Positions 25,524 to 44,250 of a stretch of DNA of 64,000 nucleotides are shown here, in pieces. The position numbers and the translations under genes are program-made. Origin of the DNA: Dirofilaria immitis (lineage: Eukaryota; Nematoda; Chromadorea; Rhabditida; Onchocercidae); the NCBI GenBank assembly GCA_024305405.1, contig JAKNDB010000068.1, positions 7,927,501 to 7,991,500 on the forward strand, written 5' to 3'. The first letter of the stretch is position 1; each line of letters opens with the position of its first letter. Under the pieces are notes generated by a model. The model was not told the origin of the DNA. It saw nothing but the letters and a program-made list of their open reading frames with translations, and did not search any database.

Positions 25524-26768
25524 CTACAAAAATACTATTATTTACTGATCAAAATTAAAAAATTCATTTCCTATTTGTCAAATTACTCTCAACAGAGAGT
25601 TGTCTGTCTATCATAGACATCCAATCGCAAGCAGAAAATGAATATAACAGATCCCGAAAAATCTCAAGCTTTTTCATTTAATAAATAAGATACTGTGGAC
25701 TAGCTAGACTAGCTAATCAGAACAAATAGATGAAATGACTGGAATTTATATTATATTTGACATATCTTTTTTATCCACTTGATTTCACGTTTGATTATTG
25801 GATTATTTTATTTTCATTATATCAGGAATTTAGCATAGATAGAAAAGGGACAGGAAATACATAAATCCTATATTCTGGTCTATTACGTATGAAATATTTC
25901 GGTTATATTGCTTATGTTGATGTCTTGATCCAAATACTACCATATATTTATCTAGTACAAGGCTTATTTCGAAGTATTGGTTGTTTTCAGTTGCCACTTC
26001 ATCTGAGCTTTCCGTAATAAGGACAATAACACCTACGAATCATTTGTGACTTCGTCGCTTCCTGTTTTATTTTAGAATTTTTGAATATCATTGTCAAAAA
26101 ATCGACATTGGATTTCGAAAAAGGTCTCATAATGTCATTTAAATAAAGTTTTAGGTGATTTAATTACTTTGATACTTCTACGAATCTTTTCGTAGTGGAA
26201 AGAAAAATGTCAAGAAGAAATAAAATTATTTTTCTTATTTGATTATTAAATTAGGGATTTCACTCCTTCGTTACGATTACAATTTCTAATTGTTCACTTT
26301 GCCGTTGTTTTTTATTTCTTTCAATTAAATATTTTTCTAATGCGATAATTTATGAAGCAGTTTATCAATTTCTTGTTTAGCAAAATCACAAAATCACCAT
26401 CTTCACCTATCTTCATGCTGTAAGAAGATTAATTTTGATCTCACATTGTATAATTATTCGACATGACAGTATGGTTTGTTTTTAAAAACACATCTAACAT
26501 CTAACTTTAATTAAGATTTTTGACTCCTTTTTGCTTTATATAATCTGCGATTCTCAAACTTTCGTTTCTTCCATAGTTTTTAATTGCTTCTTAGTAATAA
26601 AATCAGTTCCAGTTACTATCGCCTTCTCAAAGTTTAAAGCTTAAGCTCAGATAAATCCCGTCGTGCACCAAAACCGATGTCACTCGTACGTCATGGTGAC
26701 AACGGATTACATAAATATAAATTTGCCATTTGTCGAATTCTGATTAAATGTTTTTTCATCATGTATCA

Positions 26769-26856
26769 GATATTTTTACGAAACTGTTTTTATTTCTTTC
26801 TAATTTTTTCATGATATTTTTACGAAACTGTTTTTATTTCTTTCTAATTTTTTCAT
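26769..26856. repeat. Tandem duplication, 44 bp x 2
   Basis: The unit GATATTTTTACGAAACTGTT...TTTTTTCAT occurs twice head to tail without a difference, starting at 26769 and 26813. Confidence 0.9.
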
Positions 26857-27522
26857 ATATATTTTAGGCAGTTCGAAAGGACATGTTTGGAAAAATAAAT
26901 AAAAGGTTGGAGGACAATTATTGAAAATGGAAAAAAGCAAACATCGAAATTGGAATTATTCCTAAAAGCAATAAGCAATCGAAGCCAAAGTCTGTTTCTA
27001 ATAAAGCTAATTTTCAAAATCTTTTTGCTTTCAATGGAAACTTCTGGGAACTATTGCCATTGTAAAAAAAAAAAAAAAAGTGCATTTGTTACCTCAAACG
27101 TTTTTGAATCGATGGCTACGATAATTGAAATATTTTGGATATGAAAAAAATAGTTTAACTTAGAATATATAGTTTTATTCAAAGAATTAGAGTGATTTCC
27201 GATGATATTTATATTTTAACAATTTATTGTCTGATTTTAAAGTTTATTATTTGATGCGAACATTTGATTAGCTGATAGCCAGTGTAGGATAAAAAATGAA
27301 TAATAAGTGGAATATAAAAAAATTCTTAATTTTAATAAATCTTTGAAATATTACAATCTAGGTTTGAGATTTGATTTCACTGATGTCATTTCATTACGAT
27401 GCAGTCATTCCCTCAACAATTATTTAATGTTTACATTTGGAATGCTTTAAAGACGAAATTTGAAGAAGAAAGATTTGGACAATGTGCAAGCAGTTAGAGT
27501 AGATGTATGCAAATTCACATTG

Positions 27523-27552
27523 AACTAATATTTTATTTATAAAATATTAGTT
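27523..27552. repeat. Perfect 13-bp inverted repeat
   Basis: AACTAATATTTTA, a 4-base loop (TTTA), then TAAAATATTAGTT. It is A+T-only apart from one pair and not next to a recognised gene end, so it is probably without function or a relic of a small element. Confidence 0.6.
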
Positions 27553-30500
27553 TAAGGAACAAGAAAATACTCAATTAATCATCTTCTTAAAGTATAGTAA
27601 AGGATGTGCAAATAGACTGATTGATCAAGCCAGAGCAAAAATGGAACTATCCCATCCCTTATTTATAGGCAGTGCTCGAAACTTGGTAGATCTAAACCTG
27701 AGCAGAATTCTGATTCTTGTTTCTGTTATATATGCGTTCATTAAATAAAGGCTCATTTTCACTATTCTAAATTAAACATTAAAAAACTGATATCTATGAA
27801 AGTACGAACCTGTAACCGTAGAGCAGTACTTTAGTAATAAAAACAGTGAATAAGAAATAAAAGTACTAAGCAGAGAAAGTAGTAGCATAATTTTCTTTCT
27901 AGAGAGAACCTTGAAGTCTTCAATTGCCTACTAGGCCCTGCAAGCCCCAATACAGCAAGCTGCTCTAAAACACAGTGTACATTCTTTCCCAAAAAAATCG
28001 ATGTATACTCTGGCTTCCTAGAGCAAGCCTGGTCTCCGCTATTGCGCATGCTTCATTTTTGGTATAATTTCAAAAATATATTCAAAATGAAGTTCTATGG
28101 ATATTCTGATGCTTGTGCATCTGAGAAATTATTTATCTCTCGTTGGATATTTTGATCATGCTGCCGTCCTTAAGTATAACGTCACGAGTTGCTTTCATGT
28201 GCATGCCTTCTTTGAAACTTTCTCTAAAAAGCCTCCAAGGACTGATATTGACTTTAAAGCAAGAAAGGCAAATGTTTTAGATTTTCTCTTATTAATGCAG
28301 AAATGTTTTGTGAACATGCCAACATTGGGCATTCCAAATATAGAAACTTATCAATAAAATGAAATAAATCTTGTAATATAGTGTTATCAACGGCTGCGGT
28401 TAAAATGAAATATTTAAATAACCAGCCAGCCTTTTTTTCGACATTAATAATAAGCACATTATACTGAAAAAATAAGAAGTCCATGAATAATCTGTATAAT
28501 CTGCTCCTGATAATTTTTATCTTTTGAAGAAACTGCATTTGTTGATATTTATAATGATGTAATGATGAATCCATCCAAGCAATATCCAGCTTTCCCGCAT
28601 AGATTTTATTGTACATCTCTGAAATTTAGCTGCATAATATATGAAAAAATTATTATAAAGTAATCGAATGACATGTTAGCAACATATCCATGAATTGAAA
28701 AAAGGAATAAATAATTTCACTTTTACCATCCTAAATAATTTTTTTGAATAATCTACAGTATTCTCGTCGCTAATTTCAGCTAAAATTATCAAAATCCGTC
28801 ATATATATAAGTCATACTTATGACTGCATCTGCGCTGTAGCATTTTTCATCCTTTCTGGAATTATAGTTTTTAAGATGAAGCTCTGCACAGCCTTGAAAT
28901 TGCACTAATTATTTCTTTTTATTATAACAAAGTATACAAGTCATTTCGACAGCGAATTCGAACATAAAGCAGTAAAATTATAGGAATCAAAACACCTGGA
29001 TTTACGACACAGAACAAGAACATGTCAGATATAACGCTGCAACCCGAAATGATATGTCCTACAGAAGAACTACCATAAACATTCTAGAAAAAAGAAATCT
29101 GAAGAAGCAGGATATATAATATGTAATGCAAAGAAATGACTAGACAAAAGTAACATTCTTTTTAAATATCCTCTAGGTATTTAACATAGAAAATAATCTT
29201 CGTGATAAATATCTGTTCGATTAGTTGATTCCTTATTTCACAAAATAAGAAAGAATGAACAGAGAAAGAAATAAGAAACAGACTTTCATTAAAGTAAAAA
29301 TCATTTTTTAAAGTCGAATAACAATGAGAAACTTGAACCAAATCGCTTAAATAAGCAATATTATTACTGAACGCTTCTACATAAAACAAAAACGAAAATG
29401 AATACATTTACGTTTAAAGGTTCCCACTATTTTCAGTAATTATTTTCGATTACCGTTTTTTGTAAATTTTTTCATTGACCTCAATGAAATTCCATGATGA
29501 GGGAAAAACTCCATTTGTCACTGTAAAATACATCAGTTAACGACTTTCCGCAGCAGCATAAAAATGAAAAAATTTTTTTAAAAAACCCAAAATTCTCATG
29601 CTTTAACAAAAAAGCGCCATTCAAATTTAGATTTGCTAATAACAAAAAACACAAAGTAAAAGATGAACAAAACGATATGAATATTTAGAAATAAAGTGGT
29701 ACAATAAGTAATTATTTAAAAATATACAAGTAGGCTACAGTAAGTTGAAATTAACAAATATAATAAATTTAATGAAGCAAAGACATATCGATGGCAGTAG
29801 CACAGCCTGCATTTTTCGTTTCATTTATCTAAAGTGGGAGATGATTCTGGGATAACTGTGTCCGACTCGTAATAGTGAATCAGTAATAGTAAGAAAAATG
29901 CACTGCATACAGTTGTAGAACATTTCGAAAAAGATTATAACACGGTAAAACAGAAACATATTATTCTCTAAAAAACTATCTATATCACGAATAAAATCAA
30001 AGTTAGCGAGAAATCACTTCAAATTATTCATCAAGAAAACTTATTGATGAGATCTCTTTCTTTCATTGCTTCTTATGCATCTCTTTGTTGACTGCAGCAA
30101 AATTTTCCTAATAAGGAACAAAACTGTGCTTATTCTTGTGAAAAACATTACAGAAAGAGAAAAGATTTGTTAAAAAAATTCTACCAATTAATTAACAACA
30201 ACATAACAGAAACGCATGCATATATAAATATGCAACCATACATATTCACATCTCCAATTAAAAGGTGCAACAAGTTCAAATAACTAATACTGATCTGATT
30301 GGTGCACTGAATGTTCTTACCTCAAAATTCAAAAGAGAGTAAGAAGCTAATAAATATGGAATGAAATTGAATTTAAATTGAATCTCAACAGCATATGATG
30401 CAATTTCACAATTACATTACCGATTTTATCTATCCTATATTTCATATAAGCTGTCCTATTCGGAGCTTCTACCGCACCCAGTTTGAATTGTTTCTTACCA

Positions 30501-33500
30501 ACCTAATCCCTATTCTGCAACATAAAATCCCTACAAATCTTTACGGACTCTACTCTCTTTTCTTCAATTTCCGCTGAACTATTACTACATCATTCTTGAA
30601 GTCCAAACATAAATAACAAAATCTACAAAGAAAGAGAATTAGTCCAAAGACCGGGCAAAGATTTTCGAACAGACAGTATACACTGATCTTTCTTCAACTT
30701 GTAATCGACACTTAATATCTTGCTCGGGCATTTTGGCATTTCAAAAAATCGTTTCTCCAAAACAGTCTTCATTGGCGGAATTGTCTTCTTATTTAATTTG
30801 AATACTTCTAACAATACACTTAAACCACTGTAAAAAAGGTAACATTAGAAATCTATTTCTATTACATCCGATAAAAAAATAAAATATCATTCGAATGTTC
30901 TAAAAGCTTTCAGTAATTTCTAACATTCTTAACAATGTTTGAAAAACTATGAAAATGTATGCAGCTATTATTATTTTTATGTTTATTAGCTCCTGCAGCA
31001 TGCAAAAAATAAATCTCGTGCTCATATACCATATTTAAAACTAAGAGTTTCTGATTCTCACACTTAAAATTCAAGATTGAGATTATTAAGATCTCTATAT
31101 TGCCTTCATTTCTGCAACAATTTTTATCGAAAAATTCTAAAATAGCTATAGATCGTAATTCCACGATACGAACAATCATGGACAACTTACTCGTCGTTGT
31201 ATTTAAGGTGCACATCAGTATTCGCAGCGCGAACCATCGTTTTTCTTTGATTCCCAACACTACCAAATGTATTTTCAAGACAGTCATGCTGTCATCATAT
31301 TTCACTGAAAATAAAAAATAAAACTTGATTTGTCCTAAAACGATCAGACAATAAATCTAGTAAAAAGCTCTCAAAAAAATCGAATAATATACAATACTTC
31401 ACATCAAAATAATTGTGTTTCGGGTAATCGTTGGAATCTTTTCTAAATTCGGTAGTAGACAACAATCATAAAAATTAAGATTCGAACCACAAACCTCCAA
31501 TAGGTCCAGGTAAAGACTTAACATCTTCGCTCCAAGTGAACATAATTTGCTAACAATTGTATCGAAAAACCATAAATTATTGGAAAGAAAGATAATGAAG
31601 GCGCATCCCTACAGTATAGGTCACTCTTCCACTTTAACAAATTGTTAGATTATGCTTCATCTTCATTTTAGCTCCTCAACATATTCGGAAGCTATTCCTG
31701 CAAAAACAAAGTTTATTCAGAACGCATTGACGATCCTCATAAAATCTAATAAATGAGGTTAAGCTCATTTCAAATAATCTGGCTTAACTAAAGAAACCGT
31801 TGCTCATGCAAACTAATTCCATATTATTATGAAAACATTTGATATGAACTATCAATAAAAGCTTTTTAAATTTTTACATTATTCCTCTAAAAACTGCAAT
31901 TATTTCTTTCCTAAAAATTTAGCCATTTAGATTTGAACGCACTAAGCAAAATAGTTTTGTACATATGAAGTCACGAATAAATAATCGTCATAACTACTTA
32001 CCTTATTAGCAAAATGTATATGTCACTTCACTGTTAACAAAGAAAATGAAGATGCAAAGGAAAAAGTAAGTTATGTAAAACAGATAAATAAAACTTTCCA
32101 ATTCATTTAGAAATAAATAAGAAATATTGTTGAGTGCAAGGTGAGAATTCAAGAGTAAGTACATGCAAATTAAATAAGATCTCTCTGCTTTCTATTCAAA
32201 GCCCGTTTCAAAGCAAACAAATGGCACTGCTTTACATAGTACTATTAATCACATTTGATTATTTAATAAGTATAGATATTGTTGGAAAGAAATAATATCA
32301 AATAACTCACATGGACAGCTGGATGATTTGATGAATGAATCGATATAGAAGTTTCAAAATGCAATCAAAAAGATACCGGTACGCTAAAATGATTTCAGCA
32401 CGGGTAGGTAACGAATCTAAATGAAAGTAAAGAAATATTTTGATTTTTTACGAACAAAAATTTTATATGAACAAATATAAATGTGTATGAAAGAATATAA
32501 CTGAATTCTTCATAATTAAATTCGAGAGTAGAAGCAAAAGTCAACAAAATGTTATCATCATGCATACAGTTTCGACCACACAGTTTCGACAATAATCATT
32601 CAAAAAAAATTCAAACTGTCTCATTAGATCTTCCTTTTCACTTAAATGAAAAGGAAAGTCAACTACTTCAATCCATATTTTTCCAATATATACATTGCAA
32701 TAAAGAAAAAGAACGAATCCAAACTTTTCTATTCGAGACCTCAAATAATAAACGAAAACAAAATCTCAAGTAATAAGGGAAAGGATGTCAGTGAATGTTC
32801 ATCTGTAAAACTGAAGTATGCGAAACAGAGAAGAGGAAGAAAAACATCGACTTCCGAACAGTTATATAATAACGGTTATAGGAATCCAGGTACTTGAACG
32901 GTAGCAATTAATGACTCGTTTAGAACATTTTTACAGCTGTGAAAAGAAATAGTTTTCCTTCGGTTTCTCATTTCTCATATTGTCTTTTCAGTTTCTTTCC
33001 TTTTCTCTCTTCCTACTTTCATTATTTTGTTAACTCTATTCCCGTATTCATTACTGAAACCCAAATCTTACCTCAAATACTAAAAACGACGATTGTTTTT
33101 CTTGCTATATTAAATAAGATAGAGATGAATGAGGCATTCTCCCAAGAATTAATAACACTTAATAGTAATCACTCTAGTAATACTATTCATACAAAACAGT
33201 GGCATAAATATTTCACACGTTAAGAGCTGATAAAGAATAATCGACTATGCACAAATAACTGAAGTTAACACTTCTGCCATCTCATGTATCTTCTATTCAG
33301 GTTGAGTATCAACTAAAGTGCACAAAAAAGCCGCATCGTTTATGTCTTAAATTAGAACAAAAACAGAGATATTAGGCAATACTAGTATCGGACTTAAATG
33401 ATGCTTGCAAACGGAGTACTTTTGATGCTTTTCAAATGTTCTTTATCAACCTGTAAAAGATCCTCCAGAGATATATTAAAATTATCTGTCGCATTATTTT

Positions 33501-33931
33501 TCGAACTGGAAAGAAACGGTCTCCGTTAATTATTACAGCGTCATTATGAACGTAACAATACCTGTAGTACTAATTTGCAAATGACAGTGGCAATAATGCT
33601 CCATGGTACTGCTTTCATAAAGTCATTTAATTAATGATTAATGACCATGTTCATACTATATCAGATTACATTATGAATGAGAAGTGATTTCTTAAAGAGA
33701 AGATCTTGTCCTCGTCCAAACCTAGTAGTACCAACAAAGCCTTCTTTCCTCACTGCTCTTAAGTTCTAATCTGGGAACCATAGTATGTCATCTCACTGGT
33801 TTTTCATTGAAAGCAAAATAGCAATTCATTTATTTCATCTCTGACAATACCAACTCATCTGTTAATCTCCCTCCTTCGTACACCATATACTACTTCACTG
33901 CCCATCCAACTAACTAGTTCCAGTTATATGA

Positions 33932-33995
33932 GACAGAGATCTGAAACAAATGATGACGGGCAGTCGTACGGCCCGTTTAATTTGTTTCATCTGTC
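33932..33995 (+). ncRNA. Strong imperfect hairpin upstream of DHX15
   Basis: The two arms pair in three blocks: GACAGA (33932-33937) with TCTGTC (33990-33995); TGAAACAAAT (33942-33951) with ATTTGTTTCA (33980-33989); ACGGGC (33956-33961) with GCCCGT (33971-33976). There is a 4-base bulge, a 4x3 internal loop and a 9-base terminal loop. The 22 paired positions in 64 bases have the size and shape of a microRNA precursor, but no known family seed was recognised. It lies 121 bases before the DHX15 start, in an unusually G-rich stretch, so a promoter element or 5'-leader structure is also possible. The structure is seen; its role is inferred. Confidence 0.45.
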
Positions 33996-34106
33996 AGGTA
34001 ATTGGGATTCGATGAGGAGAAAGAGGGAAAGGGGAGACGAGTTGGGGAGAGGGGGAGAATCTCGCTAGCTTTGTAGTCTCATGGAAGAACGTAAAAAGAT
34101 ATGTTA

Positions 34107-34115
34107 CATTTGTAG
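34107..34115 (+). promoter_or_regulatory. Possible SL trans-splice acceptor at the DHX15 start
   Basis: ACATTTGTAG ends directly before the ATG at 34116, with no recognisable exon upstream. A spliced leader joined here would leave almost no 5' UTR, which is common in nematodes. Inferred from position and consensus only. Confidence 0.4.
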
Positions 34116-39075
<4,960 letters not shown>

Positions 39076-40480
39076 GTCTATTGTTATTACTCATTATATA
39101 AAAACTCTGAATTTTCAAATTTCGAGGTATATTTCAATCAACTGATTCTAGTACATTTTGTTTTCCCGCTTATTTCTCACTCAGTACGTTCTCTCTTTTT
39201 CAGGAAAACCTACTGAAGTAGGATTTTCCATAATCTTACTTTGTCTCTATCGCAGAGTAGTAATAATAATGTATTGACGTATTTCTTGAGTATTAAATCT
39301 TCACAACTTCATTCTCAGTCGTGCTTTTTCGTATTAATTTTGTTCATTCTTTTGATCTGTTGTTTGTGTTGTATAGTTTTAATGTAAACTGGCTCTACTT
39401 TTTCATGTTCACAATTTTGTTTTCACTCTCTTTTCCAAAAAAATTGTTGGTTTATTCAGTCGTTCCAGCATTTGCAATGTCTGATGGCATATTTTGTTTT
39501 CAAAGGAATAAATATTATATTTATTTTTATTATAATATCGTAGAAAACTTAATTGTCATTTTAAGAAATATTTTTCATTACAATATTAATTTTAAAGAAT
39601 ATTTTCCAATGTGATATTAACAGAAAAGATATTTTCTACTGCATTATTAACATGGAAAAGTATTTATCATTGCGATATTAACTTGAGAAGATTTTCCATA
39701 GCTTTATAAATATTAGCTCATATTCGCATAAAATATGACGTATTAATAGGGATATCGGTTGGGAATTTCATGTGATTATCATTTATTCATTTTGCTAGGG
39801 AAAATAGTAACAAGATGGATAAATATCATCTCTGGTTTCTTTAGCACTAAACAAGTTGTGCAAGAAAATTCTGAAAAGTTTATATTGGTCTCGAGGAGAT
39901 AATGTATAGCAGCGAGGTAGTATGATAACCAAATGGTACGACAAAAAAATGGTGAGATAATAGTACGACAGCCAGGTAATAGGAAAGCGAAATGATACGG
40001 TGATAAATAAAGTACCACAGCAGTCTTTTAAAATAAATGTCACAGTGGGAAAATGTTCTAAAGTGATGTCACAATGCAAAATATTTTTAAAATTAATGTC
40101 GTTATACTGACTTTGGAAAATAAAAATTAGCACATTGTAGAAGAATAGTGAATATTTAAACCACATTTCAGTCTACATAACATAACATAATAAAATAAAA
40201 GTTTTCTAATATGCCGTGCTAAAATTTTTGAATGCGATAGCAATATTTTTCTATTTGTCTTGCTGAAAAATTGCCTGAGACAATTGTTTTTATCGCCGTA
40301 TTATTCCGAAAAATTCGGCACACTGCTTATCGTTACTATTGTTCGTTATAGTGAGTATGCATGTTATTAATTATAGATTTGTCAAAAAAAAAGACTTCAA
40401 GATTTATTAAAAACTAATCATAATTACTTTTATTTAAATTTCTCAATTTGAAAGAATCGGTTTTTTTGATTTGAGACTAG
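39076..40480. other. Intergenic region after DHX15
   Basis: Expected to contain the DHX15 3' UTR. Near 39540-39690 a short motif (ATATTAAC..GAAAAGATATTTTCCA-like) recurs imperfectly about four times. Near 39900-40020 there is a purine-rich stretch with repeated GGTA..TAGTACGACA-like words. No gene was recognised. Confidence 0.4.
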
Positions 40481-43400
40481 CTGGTATTAATCATAAATCA
40501 GCAGAACAAAAACCACGTTGGAAAAGATCAAATCATTAACAACGAATATCAAAGGTAACCAATACGACACAAATCAAGTCAAATTCTTCGCAATATCAGG
40601 GGAGAAACTTGGGCTCGAGGAACAGCTAAACAATTAATATAGGACAATCCTTAGTTTCCTAAATCTTCAAATCCTAAATTTAGCAAGTTGGGAAAACCTC
40701 CTGTGCCTTTCGTGTTAAGGACCACTGGGACGACGGATACCGAGTTTACCCTTCAGTAAAGCAAAGAAGGAGCGTTTGAAAAAATTGACGCGTATCTCAA
40801 TTGTCTTGAAAAAGAGCATATAGAAAAAAAATTGCCCAGTTCCACGTAAAGTATGTCTCCACTGCAAAGGTCAACACAATTCAACTTGACCATAAAGGTA
40901 ATTCTAATGCTGCGCTGGATGTTGAATATGACAATAAAACAAATCACAAATCGTTAGAGTAAAGGATTGGAATCCACGATTACAACGAACTTTGGTCGAG
41001 TGCAACAGATAAACGGTTTTATTATTGTGTAAGGTAATTAGAGTCGTGAATATAACGAGTCAAAATTCAAAAAGGGCATTGGCATTATTCGATGTAGAGT
41101 CACAACTATCGTTTACTTCCAAAGGTTTAGCCTAGCACTTAAACCTTAAACCTAGTAGGACCAGAAAAACAGGTAATAACTATAGTTTCATTTGGCAACA
41201 GAACAGCGAAGTCATCTCACTATCAAAAGCAAAATTGGCATAAAAGTAGGTAGGAAAGAAATCATAAGTATCGAAGCGAACACAATAGGATATTTAATAA
41301 ATAACTTGTAAGTAGTCGAATTAATAATTTATTACAGACTCAGATAGCTTAAAAGCTATTGTAAATAGTCCACTTCTTGGAGCAGATTACTTCTTTAAAT
41401 TTATCCGGCCAAACAAAGTTCAGGACTTAGTCTCCGGATTTGTATTATCTACAAAGATCGTTCCCATGTTAGTCGAGATTCATGGATAGATCGCATAACC
41501 TCAATGCAGAGCAAACTAAATCAGGCATTGCTCGTCATTTATTGTACCATGAAGTTGTAAACATAGGGAAGATCACAACGAATCTAAGAATTATTTACGA
41601 TGCCTTAGCTTGTCTGGCAGAAACAAAAAGTTTAAACAATGTACTGTATCATGATTCGGTAACGTTTCTTTTCGATCTAGCTGGAGTATTACCTCGCTTT
41701 CAAATAACAGAAAAGTAGTAGTAGCCTGATGTTGAGAAGGCGTTCCTACAAATAGAACTACATCCCTCCGAACAAATTTGCACTCGATTTTTTTGACTAA
41801 AAGACATCCGAAAATCACCAACCAAAGAAAAGTTGAAATTTTACCGTTCCCAAAGTTTGGCATAATATTATCACCCTTTTACTCTCAGTGACTCTTATCT
41901 ACCAGAAATTAAAAAAATCTCTACGTCGACAATGTTATATTATCAGCTGATGGGATATGAGAAACCCCAGAGAAATACCAAGAAATGAACTATTTTTAAT
42001 GAAGCTTCTGTGAGTGCTCGAGAATTTTCATCAAACGACGAAACCTTCAATATGAAACTACCTGATCATAATCGAGCCAAAGCAGATCAGAAAAGACTCT
42101 CAGTACTAATTGAATTTACGATAGAGATATAATACCAATGATCTAGAATCCTGGAGAAAAAGGATTTAATTAAAGGAATAATTCTTCAATTCGTAGCTTT
42201 TCAATATGATACATAAGTTTTTTGGCCCCAACAATATCATCCGATTCACAATTTTTTTCAAAATTTCTGGAGGAAAATAATCATTGGGATCAAATCATAA
42301 GTGGAGCTGACAATAAAACGTCCAAACTTTTATAACTGAATAACCAGTAAACGTCATCGAATTACAGCGAAAACTCACCGAGTAAGTGGAGATACACGTT
42401 TTTGCCAACTCATGAGCTATAGCTTATTGAGCAGTTACGCATATGTACTGAATAATGGATTCCAAAGAATAGAACCTTCTTCACTCGTCGCAAAGTCGAG
42501 AATCGCTCCTATCAAAGGTATGATTATGTCACTTTTGGAATTGTTAGCAATATTTTTGGATTAGGGCAACTTAATTTGTAATGAACCAGTTAGAACTAAG
42601 AAACACAACAGAATTTCGTGGTCATACTCCAGATTCGCGTTATGTTGCATGTAACAGTTCCAGATTACTTCCCAGATTTGTGCAAAATCGAGTTGAAGAA
42701 ATAAAATTTTCGTTTCGATATGTCCCAAGTGAATACAAGCAAGCCTACGTAGCAACTAGAAAACTTACTCCATTGAATTATGAAGTTACGAATTATGTAG
42801 AAAGGAGCCACTTGGCTAAAGGAAGAAGAATCTAATTGGCCACAATAGGAGTTCAATTAAACGAGTATTCCGGAACTGAAGAGAATGAAGTAAGGGACGG
42901 AGAAATTATAGCTAAGCTAATCATTCAAACCTTTAAAAATTTGAACTCATAGATGCAAGTGGTTTTTAGCAAGTGGCGGAGATTACTTAGAACGACAGTT
43001 TGGATTCTTAGATTCATCAACTTAACAATAAAAGGAAGCTTGCCTTGATTACAACAACGATCAACCGAAAGCAACAGTCCGCTAATGACTACAGGCTAGG
43101 GATATTTCTTTGGCAAGCGCAATCTGAAGAAATAACTAGAGATGAAATGCTTAAATGGAGTTTGTATTATGATGAAAGAGAAAGTCTGTGGAAGTCCAAA
43201 GGAAGATTAGAGAATCCTGAGCTCAAATATCCAATTTATCTCCCAAGACATAATTCGATAACTGAGTTAATCATCTTACAATCGCACGAAGTTTTGTTTC
43301 ATTCGGAAATAAGATGAAGATTTTGGATTCATAAAAGTCGAATTGAGATCAAACGAGTTCTTAATAAAAGTATGGTCTGCAGAAAATGGGTCGCTCAACC

Positions 43401-44250
43401 GTTCAAGTGAGTCAAGCGTTCCAGAATCTTTGCAAAGTAGATCTGGATTATCTTGGCCCATTTCTAAAATTGATAACAGAATAGGCAAACGATGGGAGCC
43501 TTATTCACATGTTTCACAACTAGAGTGGCGCGAGAACATATCGGCCCAGTACTTTTTGCACATTCTGAGGATGTTCGCTGCACGGGGTTACCTCGAAACG
43601 GTCGTAAGTGACAATGCTAGTCAATTTGAACTAGTCTTCAAGAGTATCAAGGAACACTACGACAATGCTACTCACTTTCAACTAGTGTTCAAGAGTATCA
43701 GGGAAGATTGAGACAAGGTAGCAAATCGCTTTGCCAGAAACGGAACGATTTGGAAAAATAATATTAAAATATCCATGGAGTGGAGGAAACAGATGATCAA
43801 ATTAAAGACATTAATGAAAGGCAGAAAGCTGCTATGTAATAGAGAACTAATTACCTTAATAGCAGAAGTGGAAAGCGCATTTCAACATGCGATCACTGAA
43901 TTATATGAGTTTTGATGATTGCATAATGATATACCCAATAGACTTCAAAACTCTCGACGTTTTCTGGAAAATGTGGAATAGAAAATATTTGACTAGTTTA
44001 AAGAAACGAGCTCAACGGGAACATGTTTTACCCAAATATAAGAAAAAATCGCGTGCAAATGAAATTGAGAATACAGAAATTGTATTCTCAACGAACCTGG
44101 AATAGTTCGAGGTATGTAGCCCGAATAAAGAAACTCAAAAGAAGCAAAGAAGAAGGAGCGGAAGCGCTGTATTAGAATTACCCCGTTGAAGAGTCATCAT
44201 CAAGCCAGTGAATTCATTGTATTCGATGAGCCCCTTGGAGTTGAATCTAC
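40480..44250 (+). mobile_element. Decayed BEL/Pao LTR retrotransposon
   Basis: Fragments of a Pao-type polyprotein occur in the right order on one strand, in several frames with stops and frameshifts. They are a degraded zinc-knuckle-like CLHCKGQHNST near 40855; an aspartic protease/DUF1758 segment (ALFDVESQLSFTSKGLA) near 41075-41130; the GADYF segment near 41380; the reverse transcriptase start (RIIYDA...SLNNVLYHD...DLAGVLPRF) at 41560-41700 with its following catalytic-side segment near 41725-41830; the integrase zinc-binding region (KYPIYLPRHNSITELII) at 43045-43317; and the integrase core (SDNASQFELVF) near 43600. No LTRs, primer-binding site or target duplication were recognised. A roughly 54-base internal duplication (43612-43710) lies in the integrase. 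It is an old, non-autonomous relic. Confidence 0.85.
43612..43710. repeat. Tandem duplication inside the retrotransposon relic
   Basis: GACAATGCTAGTCAATTTGA...AGTATCAAGGAA is followed by a diverged copy GACAATGCTACTCACTTTCA...AGTATCAGGGAA. It duplicates part of the integrase core and shows that the locus changed after losing function. Confidence 0.8.

Larger units (their letters stand above)
25524..33931. other. Gene-poor region
   Basis: No conserved protein was recognised. The longest open frames (30910-31305 and 28254-28616, both minus) have no domain, no splice context and A/T-driven composition. The missing first exon of the TMEM132-like gene is expected near the left end but no convincing signal peptide was found. 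A 44-bp tandem duplication (26769-26856) and a short perfect inverted repeat (27523-27552) are listed separately. The right end should contain the promoter of the DHX15 gene. Confidence 0.5.

Noticed and set aside
28254..28616. 120-codon minus-strand open frame
   Set aside because: Rich in Tyr, Phe, Leu and Lys as expected from random A+T-rich DNA; no recognisable motif.
30910..31305. 131-codon minus-strand open frame, the second longest in the window
   Set aside because: No domain, no supporting splice context, composition driven by A/T; opposite-strand frame of similar quality overlaps it.
31470..31510. GGTTCGAAT box-B-like sequence on the minus strand, considered as a tRNA
   Set aside because: The T-arm does not pair and no A box, anticodon arm or acceptor stem could be formed.
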